Notes: generated from the letters alone by a model not told the origin. DNA of 38,729 nt from Sulfurimonas sp. (GCA_027448805.1 DAIDMU010000083.1:1-38729), one strand, 5' to 3'; shown: positions 24,184-33,733, counted from the stretch's first letter. A program made the numbers and translations.

Positions 24184-24414
24184 ATGCAGGAAAAGGCATA
24201 TAGGTCGGTTATTAAGACCATCTCGTGGAGAACGCTCGGGACAATCGATACGATGGTTATCTCATACATTGTAACCGGCAACTTGGTTATGGCGGCTTCA
24301 ATCGGCTCCATAGAGGTTGTTACAAAAATGGTTTTGTACTACTACCATGAGAGAGCGTGGAACAAGATAGATATTGGCAGGCATAAAGCAGTTGCCAATG
24401 ATTTTCATATATAG
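24184..24414 (+). CDS. DUF2061 small membrane protein
   Basis: A 76-residue protein of the DUF2061 family: KTISWRTLGTIDTMVISYIV, then TGNLVMAASIGSIEVVTKMV and YYYHERAWNKIDIG. One or two hydrophobic segments are seen. The family is often encoded beside sulfate-activation genes and sometimes fused to them, but has no proven function. Its start has a good GGGAG site six bases upstream. It lies 45 bases after the DUF4395 stop and 12 bases before cysH, so it is part of the operon. Confidence 0.8.
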   Translation: MQEKAYRSVIKTISWRTLGTIDTMVISYIVTGNLVMAASIGSIEVVTKMVLYYYHERAWNKIDIGRHKAVANDFHI

Positions 24415-24426
24415 GAAGAGGATATT

Positions 24427-25137
24427 ATGAGAGAGAAGATAAAAGAGTTAAACGAAAAGTTTAAAGATAAGGATACAAAAGAGCTGCTGGAATATTTTTT
24501 AAAAAAGTACAGAGGTAAAATTGCATTTTCTTCAAGCTTTGGAGCTGAAGATCAGGTTCTGACCGACTTGATTTTAAAAATAGACGCAAATGCAAAGATA
24601 TTTACGCTCGATACGGGAAGGCTTCCATACGAAACATACGATGTGATGGATAGAACAAATTTAAAATATCAAACAAAAATAAGAGTCTATTTTCCTCGCA
24701 GCAAAGATGTTGAAAAACTCTATCAAGAGCAGGGAATCAACGGATTTTATGAATCCATAGAGAATAGAAAAGAGTGCTGTTACGCTAGGAAAATCGTGCC
24801 TCTCAAGAGAGCTCTAAACGGTGTAGATGTCTGGATAACAGGTCTTAGAGCCGAGCAGAGTTCTACAAGAGAGCTGATGCAGCTTTTTGAGTGGGATGAG
24901 GGAAACAGAGTTATAAAACTAAACCCGCTTATTTTGTGGAGCGAGAGCGATGTCTGGGACTACATCAGAGAAAACGGCGTCCCGTATAACGCTCTGCATG
25001 ATAAAGGATACCCGAGCATAGGATGCGCGCCGTGTACAAGAGCCGTGGAGAGCGGTGCGGATATACGAAGCGGCAGGTGGTGGTGGGAGAGCCCCGAACA
25101 TAAAGAGTGCGGGTTGCACATAAAGGAGAAAAAGTGA
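24427..25137 (+). CDS. cysH: APS reductase (4Fe-4S type CysH)
   Basis: A 236-residue assimilatory reductase that turns adenylyl sulfate into sulfite and AMP. The nucleotide loop is [10 protein letters not shown] (35-44). The four cluster cysteines are C117-C118 (KECCYARK) and C200, C203 (GCAPCTRA), and the catalytic C228 is in KECGLH at the C-terminus. The Cys-Cys...Cys-x-x-Cys set marks the Fe-S APS-using class rather than PAPS reductase, consistent with the lack of an APS kinase gene here. The stop overlaps the GTG start of cysD (GTGA). Confidence 0.93.
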   Translation: MREKIKELNEKFKDKDTKELLEYFLKKYRGKIAFSSSFGAEDQVLTDLILKIDANAKIFTLDTGRLPYETYDVMDRTNLKYQTKIRVYFPRSKDVEKLYQEQGINGFYESIENRKECCYARKIVPLKRALNGVDVWITGLRAEQSSTRELMQLFEWDEGNRVIKLNPLILWSESDVWDYIRENGVPYNALHDKGYPSIGCAPCTRAVESGADIRSGRWWWESPEHKECGLHIKEKK

Positions 25138-26045
25138 TAGATACAAAGAGATTAACGCATTTAAAACAGCTAGAGGCCGAATCGATTCATATACTGCGAG
25201 AAGTGGTTGCGGAGTTTGACAATCCCGTGATGATGTACTCTGTCGGCAAAGACTCTGCCGTTATGCTTCATCTCGCACTCAAGGCTTTTTTTCCCGCAAA
25301 ACTGCCGTTTGCGCTTCTGCATGTAGATACCAGATGGAAATTTAAAGAGATGATTGAGTTTCGGGATAAAAGGGCAAAAGAGGAGGGCTTTGAGCTTTTA
25401 GTTCATACTAACCCTGAGGGGATAGAGAGAGATATCAACCCGTTTGTTCACGGTTCGGCGGTCCACACTGACATCATGAAAACAGAGGGTTTGAAACAGG
25501 CACTAAACAAGTACAAGTTTGATGCGGTGTTTGGCGGAGCAAGACGCGATGAGGAGAAGAGTCGCGCAAAAGAGAGAATCTACTCTTTTAGAGATAAAAA
25601 CCATAGATGGGACCCAAAAAACCAGAGACCTGAGCTGTGGAATATCTACAATGCAAGAGTCCATAAGGGTGAGAGCATAAGGGTTTTTCCGCTCTCAAAC
25701 TGGACGGAGCTTGACATCTGGCAATATATCTACTTAGAGCATATCCCGATAGTTCCGCTCTATTTTGCCAAAAAAAGACCGGTAGTTGAGAGAGACGGGG
25801 TTAAGATAATGGTTGATGATGAGAGAATGCCGATAGCCGAGGGAGAGGAGATAAAAGAGGAGATGGTGCGCTTTAGAACTTTGGGCTGTTACCCTCTGAC
25901 GGGTGCGGTTGAATCACATGCAACAACGCTGAGCGAGGTTATCCAAGAGATGCTTTTAACCAAAACAAGCGAGAGACAGGGGCGGGTAATCGACAACGAC
26001 TCATCCGGTTCAATGGAGAAGAAAAAAATAGAGGGGTATTTTTAA
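25134..26045 (+). CDS. cysD: Sulfate adenylyltransferase subunit 2
   Basis: The small ATP-sulfurylase subunit, about 303 residues, which adenylates sulfate to APS together with the GTPase CysN. The PP-loop is [10 protein letters not shown] (35-44), followed by [27 protein letters not shown] and [14 protein letters not shown], all characteristic. I place the start at GTG 25134, which overlaps the cysH TGA and has AAGGAG five bases upstream; an earlier in-frame GTG at 25107 lacks this. The C-terminus ends KKKIEGYF, the usual CysD tail. Confidence 0.95.
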   Translation: MIDTKRLTHLKQLEAESIHILREVVAEFDNPVMMYSVGKDSAVMLHLALKAFFPAKLPFALLHVDTRWKFKEMIEFRDKRAKEEGFELLVHTNPEGIERDINPFVHGSAVHTDIMKTEGLKQALNKYKFDAVFGGARRDEEKSRAKERIYSFRDKNHRWDPKNQRPELWNIYNARVHKGESIRVFPLSNWTELDIWQYIYLEHIPIVPLYFAKKRPVVERDGVKIMVDDERMPIAEGEEIKEEMVRFRTLGCYPLTGAVESHATTLSEVIQEMLLTKTSERQGRVIDNDSSGSMEKKKIEGYF

Positions 26046-26046
26046 G

Positions 26047-27459
26047 ATGTCAATTTTAGAGAGAAAAATAGCAACTGATATAGAGAGTTATTTAAGGGAG
26101 CATGAGAATAAGCAACTGCTTAGATTTATTACGTGCGGAAGCGTAGATGATGGCAAAAGCACTCTGATTGGGAGGCTTTTGCATGACTCAAAGATGATTT
26201 TTGAGGATCAGCTGGCAAGTATTAAAAAAGATAGTAAAAAGAGCGGAACGACGGATGGCGAGTTTGATTTGGCACTTTTAGTTGACGGTTTGCAAAGCGA
26301 GAGGGAGCAGGGGATTACAATCGATGTTGCCTACAGGTACTTTACAACCGATAAGCGAAAGTTCATCATTGCGGACACTCCAGGGCATGAGCAATACACG
26401 AGAAATATGGCGACCGGAGCTAGCACAGCGGATTTGGCAATAATCTTAATAGATGCAAGGTACGGGATTCAGACACAGACACGAAGGCACTCTTTTATAG
26501 CAAAACTGCTTGGGATTAAGCATATAGTAGTTGCGATAAACAAGATGGATTTGGTCGGTTTTAGCCAAGAGGTTTATGAGGATATATCAAGGCATTATCT
26601 CTCGTTTGCAAAAGAGGTAGGGCTTAGCGAGGATATTACCTTGATTCCGCTCTCTGCTTTAAACGGGGACAATGTGGTAGAAGCAAGCCAAAAAACACCG
26701 TGGTATAAAGGCGAGACGCTTTTGCATCTTTTAGAAAATATTGAGATAGAGAACGACAGAGATTTGGTTCATTTCAGACTTCCGATACAGTATGTAAACA
26801 GACCCAATCTTGACTTTAGAGGATACTGCGGGACAATCTCTTCGGGTGTTATAAGTGTGGGAGACGGTGTTACAGTTTTGCCCTCTAAAAAAAGTTCTAA
26901 AGTAAAAGAGATTGTGACTTATGACGGCAATTTAGAGTATGCATATGCGCAGCAGGCTATCACGCTGACACTTGAAGACGAGATAGATATAAGCCGCGGA
27001 GATATTATCGTAAAGAGTGATGAACAACCAGACAGCGCTGATATTTTTGATGTAAATATAGTCTGGATGAGTGAAGAGCCGCTGCTTAAACACAAGCAAT
27101 ACTTTATAAAACGCGCTTCATCGCTGAGTGTTGGAAGCATAGATAAATTTTATTATAAAACGGATGTAAATACGCTGGAGAAACAGAGTGCAAATCTGCT
27201 TAATATAAATGAGATAGGGTATGCGAAATTGGATTTAGAGAGCTCTTTGGCGTATGACCCGTACATTAAAAACAAGGCGATGGGAAGTTTTATAATCATA
27301 GACAGGGTTACAAACAACACGGTCGGAGCCGGAATGATTGTTCAAAAATCAGATGAGGTGTCAAAAGTAAAAGCTTCCGAGTATGGAGAGTTTGAGGCGG
27401 AGTTAAATGCACTGATCAGAAAACATTTTCCTCATTGGGAAGCAAAAGAGATTTTTTAG
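26047..27459 (+). CDS. cysN: Sulfate adenylyltransferase subunit 1 (GTPase)
   Basis: The 470-residue regulatory GTPase of ATP sulfurylase, related to elongation factor Tu. G1 is [15 protein letters not shown] (about 30-44), G2/G3 are [15 protein letters not shown] and [12 protein letters not shown], and G4 is NKMDLV. The following beta-barrel domains are complete. There is no C-terminal APS kinase (CysC) fusion, in line with direct APS reduction by the neighbouring cysH product. It begins one base after the cysD stop and ends 9 bases before the sulfite reductase gene. Confidence 0.95.
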   Translation: MSILERKIATDIESYLREHENKQLLRFITCGSVDDGKSTLIGRLLHDSKMIFEDQLASIKKDSKKSGTTDGEFDLALLVDGLQSEREQGITIDVAYRYFTTDKRKFIIADTPGHEQYTRNMATGASTADLAIILIDARYGIQTQTRRHSFIAKLLGIKHIVVAINKMDLVGFSQEVYEDISRHYLSFAKEVGLSEDITLIPLSALNGDNVVEASQKTPWYKGETLLHLLENIEIENDRDLVHFRLPIQYVNRPNLDFRGYCGTISSGVISVGDGVTVLPSKKSSKVKEIVTYDGNLEYAYAQQAITLTLEDEIDISRGDIIVKSDEQPDSADIFDVNIVWMSEEPLLKHKQYFIKRASSLSVGSIDKFYYKTDVNTLEKQSANLLNINEIGYAKLDLESSLAYDPYIKNKAMGSFIIIDRVTNNTVGAGMIVQKSDEVSKVKASEYGEFEAELNALIRKHFPHWEAKEIF

Positions 27460-27468
27460 GAAAAGAAG

Positions 27469-29027
27469 ATGTCAAAAGAGACAAAAGCACAGAGGGTTGA
27501 GCGGATAAAGAGAGAAAAAGACGGCTTGGATGTCTTAGAGGATATCTACCGTTATGCAAAGAGCGGCGGGGAGATTGACCCCGAAGATATAGACAGATTT
27601 AAGTGGTACGGATTATATACCCAAATAGAAATCTTCAAGGCAAAGATGACGACACGCTCTACTTTATGCTAAGGGTTAAGCTAGAGGGCGGCAGGCTCGA
27701 TTTAAAACAGCTTGAAGCGGCTCTAGAGATTTCAAAGAGGTATGCAAGAGGCACGGCGGACTTTACGACAAGACAGGATTTGCAGTTTCACTATATAAAA
27801 GCAGAGGATTTACCGGCAATTTTTGCAAAGTTAGATGAGGTGGGTTTAACTACCGCTTTTGCGGCGGGTGATGTTGCCAGAAATGTGGTTACATGCCCGG
27901 TTAGCGATGTCGATAGAGAGCGCATTTATGATGTGGAGGAGATAACAAAAGAGGTTAACGGCTATTTTGACGCAAACAGAGAGATATCGAACCTTCCGCG
28001 AAAATACAAGGTGGGTATCAGCGGCTGTTCCAAACATTGCACATCCCATGAGATACAGGATTTGAGTTTTAACGCAAAAAAAAGCGCCGACGACAAAATA
28101 CTCTTTGATGTCAGCGTGGGCGGAGGTTTGGCATCAAACAAGCGCATAGCTTCTCATCTCGGTTATGTAGAGCCTTATCAGGTTTTAGCCCTCACGCGGG
28201 CGGTTACGGAGATTTACAGAGATTACGGCAACAGGGAGAACAGAAGCAGGGCGAGACTCGGGCATCTGCTGGACTTAATGGGGATAGAGAAGTTTATGGA
28301 AATATTACACTCAAAAACAGGGTTTTTACTTCAACAGGGCGATGTACAATTCTACACGCCTTATGCAAAAAGGGAGCATTTCGGTATTCACGAGAGCACA
28401 AATGTGGGCAGAAGCTATATCGGCTGTGCAATTAACGGCGGGAAAATAGGAGCCGATGGGTTGGAGGTGCTTCTAAAAATAGCTAAAAAATATGATATTA
28501 CGGCCATAAGGGCGACGACAACGCAGAATTTTGTCATTACCGATTTGCCGAGCGAAAATGCACTCTTAGCGGCAAAAGAGCTCGAAACCATAAGTATTGA
28601 TGTTAATCCATCTCCTTTTAAGGCAAGAACGCTCTCTTGTACCGGTCTTAATTTTTGCAAATACGGTGTCTCAGAGACAAAAGATTTGGCGACAAAGCTG
28701 GTGGAACATCTGGAGAGAAAATTTCCGCATTTTGAGGAGCGTCTCTCTTTCAGCGTCAACGGATGTCCAAACTCATGCGCACATCCCCATATCGTTGATA
28801 TAGGATTATTGGGATGTAAAGTAAAACATAAGAGCGAACTTGTTTCAGGTTTTGAGCTTATTTTAGGTGGCAACTTGGAGGGAGAGAAGAGCAGTTTTGG
28901 CAAAAAAACAGGCATTAAGTTTGTCGCAGACGATGCCATTAGGGTTGTAGAGAGCATAATCGAGAGCTATCAAGGCAGCCACTATAAAAATTTTTATGAT
29001 TATGCCTTCGGAGTAATTTACAGGTAG
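27469..29027 (+). pseudogene. Siroheme sulfite/nitrite reductase, broken by a one-base frameshift
   Basis: Last gene of the cys operon, expected to reduce sulfite to sulfide. The N-terminal frame from ATG 27469 reads normally to FKWYGLYTQ, then runs to an early stop at 27672. The next frame resumes at once with RNLQGKDDDTLYFMLRVKLE and runs to 29027. Joined, they give about 519 residues. Siroheme/[4Fe-4S] ligands are intact in the second part: SCTGLNFC (C-x5-C) and NGCPNSC (C-x3-C); the first half-repeat has SGCSKHC. The break is at the A run 27623-27625, where a fourth A restores CAA-AAT-AGA. All other genes of the operon are intact, so a recent mutation or a sequence error seems more likely than long decay. 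Confidence 0.88.
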
Positions 29028-29106
29028 AGAAAGTTTTGCAAAAATTAAGAGCCGATGAATATTTACAACTGTACAATTTAACAAAAGCTTATTTCAAGGG
29101 CGTAGA

Positions 29107-29733
29107 ATGGTTTATGAATTGTCAAATCCGGTTACAAAAACATTGATTGCACATCTAAGGGATCAAAGCAGCGACGCGCTTCGTTTTAGACATACTGTTG
29201 GCGAACTTACGAAGCAACTTATGTATGAGGCACTTAAAGAGCCTGTTTTAACGCAAAAGAGCATAACTACATGGCGCGGCAAAGAGAGTTATGAAGTTAT
29301 TGACGAGGATAGTATAGTCGTTGCAACGGTTCTAAGAGCCGGCATGCCGATGCTAGACAGTGCTGTTGACCTTCTTCCAGGAGTATCTGCGGGATTTTTG
29401 GCTATGAAGAGGGATGAGACGACGCACAAGAGCGTTTTATACTACGACAGACTTCCAAACTGCAAGGGAAAGACCGTTATCTTGGTTGACCCGATGGTAG
29501 CCACCGGAGGTTCGATGATGGATGCGCTGGAGCTTATAAAAGGCAGAGAGCCGCTGAAAATAATCACGCTAAATATTATAGGCTCACCTGAGGGCTTGGA
29601 AAAAGTTAGCAAGGCGTATCCTGAAGTAGATATATACATTGCGCAGATAGATGAGCGCTTAAACAGTGACAAGTTCATCATTCCTGGGCTTGGGGACGCG
29701 GGTGACCGCTCTTACAACACCGTAAAACAGTAG
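29107..29733 (+). CDS. upp: Uracil phosphoribosyltransferase
   Basis: A 208-residue pyrimidine salvage enzyme making UMP from uracil and PRPP. The PRPP loop is VILVDPMVATGGS (124-136), and the uracil-binding end GLGDAGDR (about 194-201) is present, as is VLRAGMPML. Length is typical. It has its own upstream region of 79 bases with a TACAAT-like -10 box. The methyltransferase gene begins directly at its stop (TAGATG), so the two should be co-translated. Confidence 0.95.
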   Translation: MVYELSNPVTKTLIAHLRDQSSDALRFRHTVGELTKQLMYEALKEPVLTQKSITTWRGKESYEVIDEDSIVVATVLRAGMPMLDSAVDLLPGVSAGFLAMKRDETTHKSVLYYDRLPNCKGKTVILVDPMVATGGSMMDALELIKGREPLKIITLNIIGSPEGLEKVSKAYPEVDIYIAQIDERLNSDKFIIPGLGDAGDRSYNTVKQ

Positions 29734-30621
29734 ATGACTCTAAACCTGCGTGGTAAAACCTCAAACGAGATACTCTGCATTTTTGAAGCTCTGCATCCAG
29801 AGGGCGGTGAAATAGTTGAGGCTGAGGTTTTGGAGGCCGATATAGCGACTATCGGCTACAAGGCTTTTGCAGATTTGGCACAGCTCTATTTTATGAAACT
29901 TCTTACCCCGATAAAAAAAGATGAAACAACAACAATATTGAGATTTCAAAAACTTTATCTTGAGAGCTCTTTTCACAAAGACGATGATAAAAGCAGTGAA
30001 AAGTATGGAGAGGGTAGCGACTTTTTTGCGATTGATAAAACTGCACAGTTTAGCTTTTTATACCACTACAAAAGGGCGCTTGAGTTTGTGAATATTAAAA
30101 GCAAAAAGAGGGTTTTAAACCTAGGCGTTAACCGCGGTGATGAGTTTGATGTAATAAAAAATATGCTCACGCGCGAGGAGTTTTGCACAACTAAATTTGT
30201 TGGAATTGACTACTCTGCTTCGGCAATAGAGTACGCAAAAAAAGAGTTTTCACAATACGAAAATGTTGAGTTCTTTTGCCACGATATAAACTCTCTTGAG
30301 GAGCTTGAGTTAGGAAGATTTGACTTAATTATCTCCATCGGCACGCTGCAGAGTTCAAACATAGATTTTAACGCCGCTTTTATGTCCATATATCAAAACT
30401 ATTTAGCAAGCGGCGGTGCGATGATACTCGGTTTTCCAAATTGCAGATGGATAGACGGCGAGATGATTTACGGTGCAAAAGCTCCAAATTATAGCTTTAG
30501 CGAGCTAAGTCTTGTTTTAAAAGACATACATTTTTGCAAAAAATATCTCCAACAAAAAAAGTACAGAGCGATAGTGACTGGAAAGGATTATCTCTTTTTG
30601 AGTGCGAGAAAAATTGGTTAA
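29734..30621 (+). CDS. Class I SAM-dependent methyltransferase, coupled to upp
   Basis: A 295-residue protein with a Rossmann methyltransferase core in its second half: motif I VLNLGVNRGDEFD (127-139), an acidic VGIDYSASAIEYAK second strand, and FDLIISIGTLQSSNIDF as motif IV. The first 100 residues have no recognised domain and may bind the substrate. Its ATG directly follows the upp TAG with no gap, implying translational coupling; whether this reflects shared function is unknown. Substrate not recognised. Confidence 0.7.
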   Translation: MTLNLRGKTSNEILCIFEALHPEGGEIVEAEVLEADIATIGYKAFADLAQLYFMKLLTPIKKDETTTILRFQKLYLESSFHKDDDKSSEKYGEGSDFFAIDKTAQFSFLYHYKRALEFVNIKSKKRVLNLGVNRGDEFDVIKNMLTREEFCTTKFVGIDYSASAIEYAKKEFSQYENVEFFCHDINSLEELELGRFDLIISIGTLQSSNIDFNAAFMSIYQNYLASGGAMILGFPNCRWIDGEMIYGAKAPNYSFSELSLVLKDIHFCKKYLQQKKYRAIVTGKDYLFLSARKIG

Positions 30622-30647
30622 AAATCTTGTATGTTATTTGTTTTGGA

Positions 30648-30653
30648 TATAAT
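30648..30653 (+). promoter_or_regulatory. -10 box of the carbonic anhydrase promoter
   Basis: A perfect TATAAT 31 bases before the ATG at 30685, in an AT-rich run. No good -35 at 16-18 bases is seen, which is usual for this group of bacteria. GAAGG at 30673-30677 is the ribosome-binding site. Confidence 0.5.
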
Positions 30654-30684
30654 TTTTTAATTAAAAATCTTTGAAGGCCCATAT

Positions 30685-31341
30685 ATGATTTACAATAATA
30701 TGATTTTAGGAAATGAGCTCTTTCAAAAGAGTTATTTTAAGGCTTATGAGAAAGAATTTTTAGAGTTGGCCAAGAAAGGCCAAACACCAAAAGCTTTATA
30801 TATAGGCTGTTCTGATTCCAGAGTTGTGCCGGATTTAATGACAAGCAGCGCTCCTGGGGATTTGTTTGTTGTTAGAAATATCGGTAACTTTGTTGCACCA
30901 TATAAACCGGATGAAGATTTTCACTCAACAGCGTCAGCAATTGAGTACGCCGTATCTGTTTTAAATGTAAAAAATATTATTGTGTGCGGGCACACAAAAT
31001 GTGGAGCAATAGAGGCAATCCATACTAAAAGCTGTGCAACCGACCCTGAACTTGTCCACACTAAGACATGGCTTACTCTTGGAGACAGCGCGAAATCGCA
31101 GGCAATCTTGGCTCTTGGTTTAAACGCGGATAAAGAGGTTTTGTATCGTCTTACAGAGAAGCTCTCTGTTATCTCTCAACTTGAGAATCTTTTGACATAT
31201 CCATCAGTCAGCAAAAGAGTTGATAGCGGTGAGATAGCTATTCACGGTTGGGTTTATGATATAGAGAGCGGCGAGATAGAGTATTATGACCCTGAAATCT
31301 CACAGTTTCTTCCGCTTAGCTCACTTAAAGTTGAAGCTTAA
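30685..31341 (+). CDS. Beta-class carbonic anhydrase
   Basis: A 218-residue enzyme interconverting CO2 and bicarbonate. Zinc ligands are C42 in GCSDSRVVP (with the D44-R46 dyad), and H103 and C106 in CGHTKCGAIEA, the classical beta-class set. RNIGNFV and AIHGWVYDIESGEI are family motifs. It would supply bicarbonate for carboxylation, useful for an autotroph using the reverse TCA cycle, though that is context only. GAAGG lies seven bases before the ATG. It converges with asnB; the stops overlap within TTAA. Confidence 0.95.
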   Translation: MIYNNMILGNELFQKSYFKAYEKEFLELAKKGQTPKALYIGCSDSRVVPDLMTSSAPGDLFVVRNIGNFVAPYKPDEDFHSTASAIEYAVSVLNVKNIIVCGHTKCGAIEAIHTKSCATDPELVHTKTWLTLGDSAKSQAILALGLNADKEVLYRLTEKLSVISQLENLLTYPSVSKRVDSGEIAIHGWVYDIESGEIEYYDPEISQFLPLSSLKVEA

Positions 31342-33143
31342 AGCAGCCACTTCTTTATCCAAACGCTAAGAACGTATAGCCCCCATACATGCTGCTTAAA
31401 GCCTCCGCTTGAGGCTTTTTGTATATACTCTTCAAGAACCTCTTTTTTAAATATCCCGCTTTTTTCGTTTACCTCTTTTATGAGAGCAATTTTTTTGCTC
31501 TCTATCAGATATTCCATATATGGGTTAGAGAATCCCTTCTTCTTGCGTGAGATTGTTTTTTCGCCAAGATACGGCTTTGCGATGGACTTTAGAAGCGACT
31601 TTGTAATGCCATCTTCATATCTTAACTTTGGGTCAATGCTAAAGACGGCAGATGCCAACTTATGGTCTAAAAATGGGGTGCGCGATTCTATGGAGTGTGC
31701 CATGCTGACACGGTCGAGTTTTGTTAAAAAGTGCTCCGCTTGAAAAATATTCAAATCTATATAGCTGTACCAGATACTCTCATCGCTGTGCTGCGAAGAG
31801 TCAAATTTATCGCGATACTTTTTTATATATTTGAGTGATTCATTGTCCCTGACATTTCTTCTCATAGCCACGTTTTTTTGCAAATCACTAAAGCTCTCTC
31901 CTGTTGTTCGAAACAAAAGTGTGTCATCAAAGACCCTCTTGTAGCGCTCCCACTCCCTGTTCATCGAGAAATTGGAGTGAAAATAGTTGCTTAGCCAGTT
32001 TTTGTTTTTAAGCTTTGTAAGTGACTGCACATCCAGAAATTCAAAATATTGCCTATATCCAAGAAATAGCTCATCGCTCCCCTCACCGCTTAAGACCACT
32101 TTGTAACCGTCTTTTTTTATTTGTTCAAAAAGCAGGTAGAGCGGGACTGCCGCTGGGTCGTTTAGAGGTTCGTCAAGTGCATCTAAAATTCTGTCGCTGG
32201 CGTCGATAAACTCGTTTTGCGAAATCTCTATCTCTTTGTTTGGTATCCCTAAAAACTCCGCGCTCTCTTTGGCGTTTTGTCTCTCGTCATACTTTGCAAA
32301 ATTTTTGTATCCCAAAGTATATGTCTGCAGTTTTGTGCCGTTTTTTATGGCAAGTGCATTTATAAGCGCGCTGTCTATGCCGCCAGAGAGTAGCGATGCC
32401 ATCGGGACATCTGCGCTTAGTCTGATGTTCATAGACTCTTGCAGAAGATTTTCCAATATCTCTATTGCTTCGTCTTTGTTTGTGATGAGGTTTGGTTTGG
32501 CATCAAGCAGGTCAAAATATCGCTTGACCTCTGCGTGCCCATCTTTGAATCTAAGATACTCTCCCGCCGCTAACTTTTTAATATTTTTGAAAAAAGTAAA
32601 AGGAGGTGTTGGAGCTAAAAATGAGAGGTAGCTAAGAAGCGCATCTTCATCCATCTCAATTTTCTGTAAAAAGGGCGTAAGCGCTTTTATCTCGGAAGCG
32701 AAGATAAAAGATTTGCCATGGAGGTAAAAGAGCGGCTTTTTGCCTAGCCTGTCACGAAAAAGGTAGAGCGTCTCATCATCAAGAAGCGCAATAGCAAACA
32801 TACCGCGCAGGTGAGAGACAAAATCAACCCCCCACTTCAGATACGCTGCGATGATAACCTCGCTATCACTCTTGGTTTTAAAATCAAACATATTTTTTAG
32901 CTCATCTCGAAGCTCTTTGAAGTTGTAAATCTCTCCGTTAAAAGAGAGCAGAATCTTCTCATGGGAGAGCGGCTGGTTTGAGCGGGAGTGCGTGTCTGTT
33001 ATGCCGAGGCGCTGATGCGCAAAAAAGAGATTTTCTCTCTCAACAACTCCGCAAAAGTCGGGTCCTCTGTGGGCAAGTTTGCCAAGAGCAATTCTTGCAA
33101 TTTTGGCGTCATATTCGCCTAAAATCCCAAAAACAGCACACAT
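31338..33143 (-). CDS. asnB: Asparagine synthetase (glutamine-hydrolysing)
   Basis: A 601-residue two-domain enzyme. The glutaminase half starts with the catalytic C2 (MCAVFGIL) and has RGPD, SFNGEIYNF and SDSEV. The synthetase half has the PP-loop LLSGGIDSAL (251-260), then LSGEGSDELFLGY and ESRTPFLDH. It makes asparagine from aspartate, glutamine and ATP; related enzymes modify cell-surface sugars or peptides, so the exact acceptor is not proven. Its ATG overlaps the stop of the upstream methyltransferase gene by one base (TGATG), so the two form an operon. Confidence 0.92.
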   Translation of the reverse strand: MCAVFGILGEYDAKIARIALGKLAHRGPDFCGVVERENLFFAHQRLGITDTHSRSNQPLSHEKILLSFNGEIYNFKELRDELKNMFDFKTKSDSEVIIAAYLKWGVDFVSHLRGMFAIALLDDETLYLFRDRLGKKPLFYLHGKSFIFASEIKALTPFLQKIEMDEDALLSYLSFLAPTPPFTFFKNIKKLAAGEYLRFKDGHAEVKRYFDLLDAKPNLITNKDEAIEILENLLQESMNIRLSADVPMASLLSGGIDSALINALAIKNGTKLQTYTLGYKNFAKYDERQNAKESAEFLGIPNKEIEISQNEFIDASDRILDALDEPLNDPAAVPLYLLFEQIKKDGYKVVLSGEGSDELFLGYRQYFEFLDVQSLTKLKNKNWLSNYFHSNFSMNREWERYKRVFDDTLLFRTTGESFSDLQKNVAMRRNVRDNESLKYIKKYRDKFDSSQHSDESIWYSYIDLNIFQAEHFLTKLDRVSMAHSIESRTPFLDHKLASAVFSIDPKLRYEDGITKSLLKSIAKPYLGEKTISRKKKGFSNPYMEYLIESKKIALIKEVNEKSGIFKKEVLEEYIQKASSGGFKQHVWGLYVLSVWIKKWLL

Positions 33144-33733
33144 CAGAGAGCCTCTTTTAGAAAAAGAACAGTTATGTCGTCTTGCATGTAGTCATCTCGT
33201 AAAATTATTTTTTTAACGCCAAGCTCTTTTGCCATCTGCTCTATCTTAGAAGTTGTGATGTAGTTGTATGTTTCGCTTTTCTTCTCTCCGTGAAGCACGT
33301 TAAATATAAAACCGACTCTGCAGGCGCTAAAACAGTTGCGTACAAAGAGGTGCGTTTCAAACTCTTCGAGCACATTCATAGCTCCGCTGCAGACATAGTA
33401 ATCAGCCATCGGAAGCTTGTCTTTACAAATATCGGCTATAACTATCTCACAGCCCGTTCTATCACTTGCGATGGAGTACATATCGCTAAGAGAGTCTATG
33501 CCGATATACTCTTTTGGCGCTCTTTTCTTTTTTAACATGTAGAGGTACAAATCGCCAAATCCGCATCCGGCATCAGCAATACTATATTGGCTAATATCAT
33601 CTGGTAGCATCTCTAGGATAATGTCAAATCTCATCTTTTGAGACTCTTTTGAGTGCCAGTTCACCCCTTTTGCGGTTATGCCGTATTTGTCTATGGCTGA
33701 TGAGTAGAATTTTTGGCTATCAACACGAGGCAT
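33143..33733 (-). CDS. Class I SAM-dependent methyltransferase, coupled to asnB
   Basis: A 196-residue protein with motif I SIADAGCGFGDLYLYML, an acidic residue after strand 2 (IGIDSLSDMYSIA), and the active-site region ADYYVCSGAMNVLEEF. These are standard methyltransferase features; the substrate is unknown. It is the first gene of a two-gene leftward unit with asnB. Its promoter must lie in the 98-base gap that also serves the divergent flavoprotein gene. Confidence 0.75.
   Translation of the reverse strand: MPRVDSQKFYSSAIDKYGITAKGVNWHSKESQKMRFDIILEMLPDDISQYSIADAGCGFGDLYLYMLKKKRAPKEYIGIDSLSDMYSIASDRTGCEIVIADICKDKLPMADYYVCSGAMNVLEEFETHLFVRNCFSACRVGFIFNVLHGEKKSETYNYITTSKIEQMAKELGVKKIILRDDYMQDDITVLFLKEAL

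Noticed and set aside
25107-25136. Longer cysD from GTG 25107
   Set aside because: No ribosome-binding site precedes it and the extra residues match no CysD; GTG 25134 has AAGGAG at five bases and overlaps the cysH stop.
27469-27672. Separate small protein before the sulfite reductase
   Set aside because: Its first 52 residues are the normal N-terminus of the reductase and the downstream frame continues the same protein, so it is one broken gene.
28415-28957. 180-codon minus-strand frame opposite the sulfite reductase
   Set aside because: Composition is that of an antisense shadow (Ser/Leu/Pro-rich) and it lies across the conserved siroheme and Fe-S motifs of the sense gene.
32236-32631. 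131-codon plus-strand frame opposite asnB
   Set aside because: It covers the conserved PP-loop region of asnB in antisense and has no family features or start signals.
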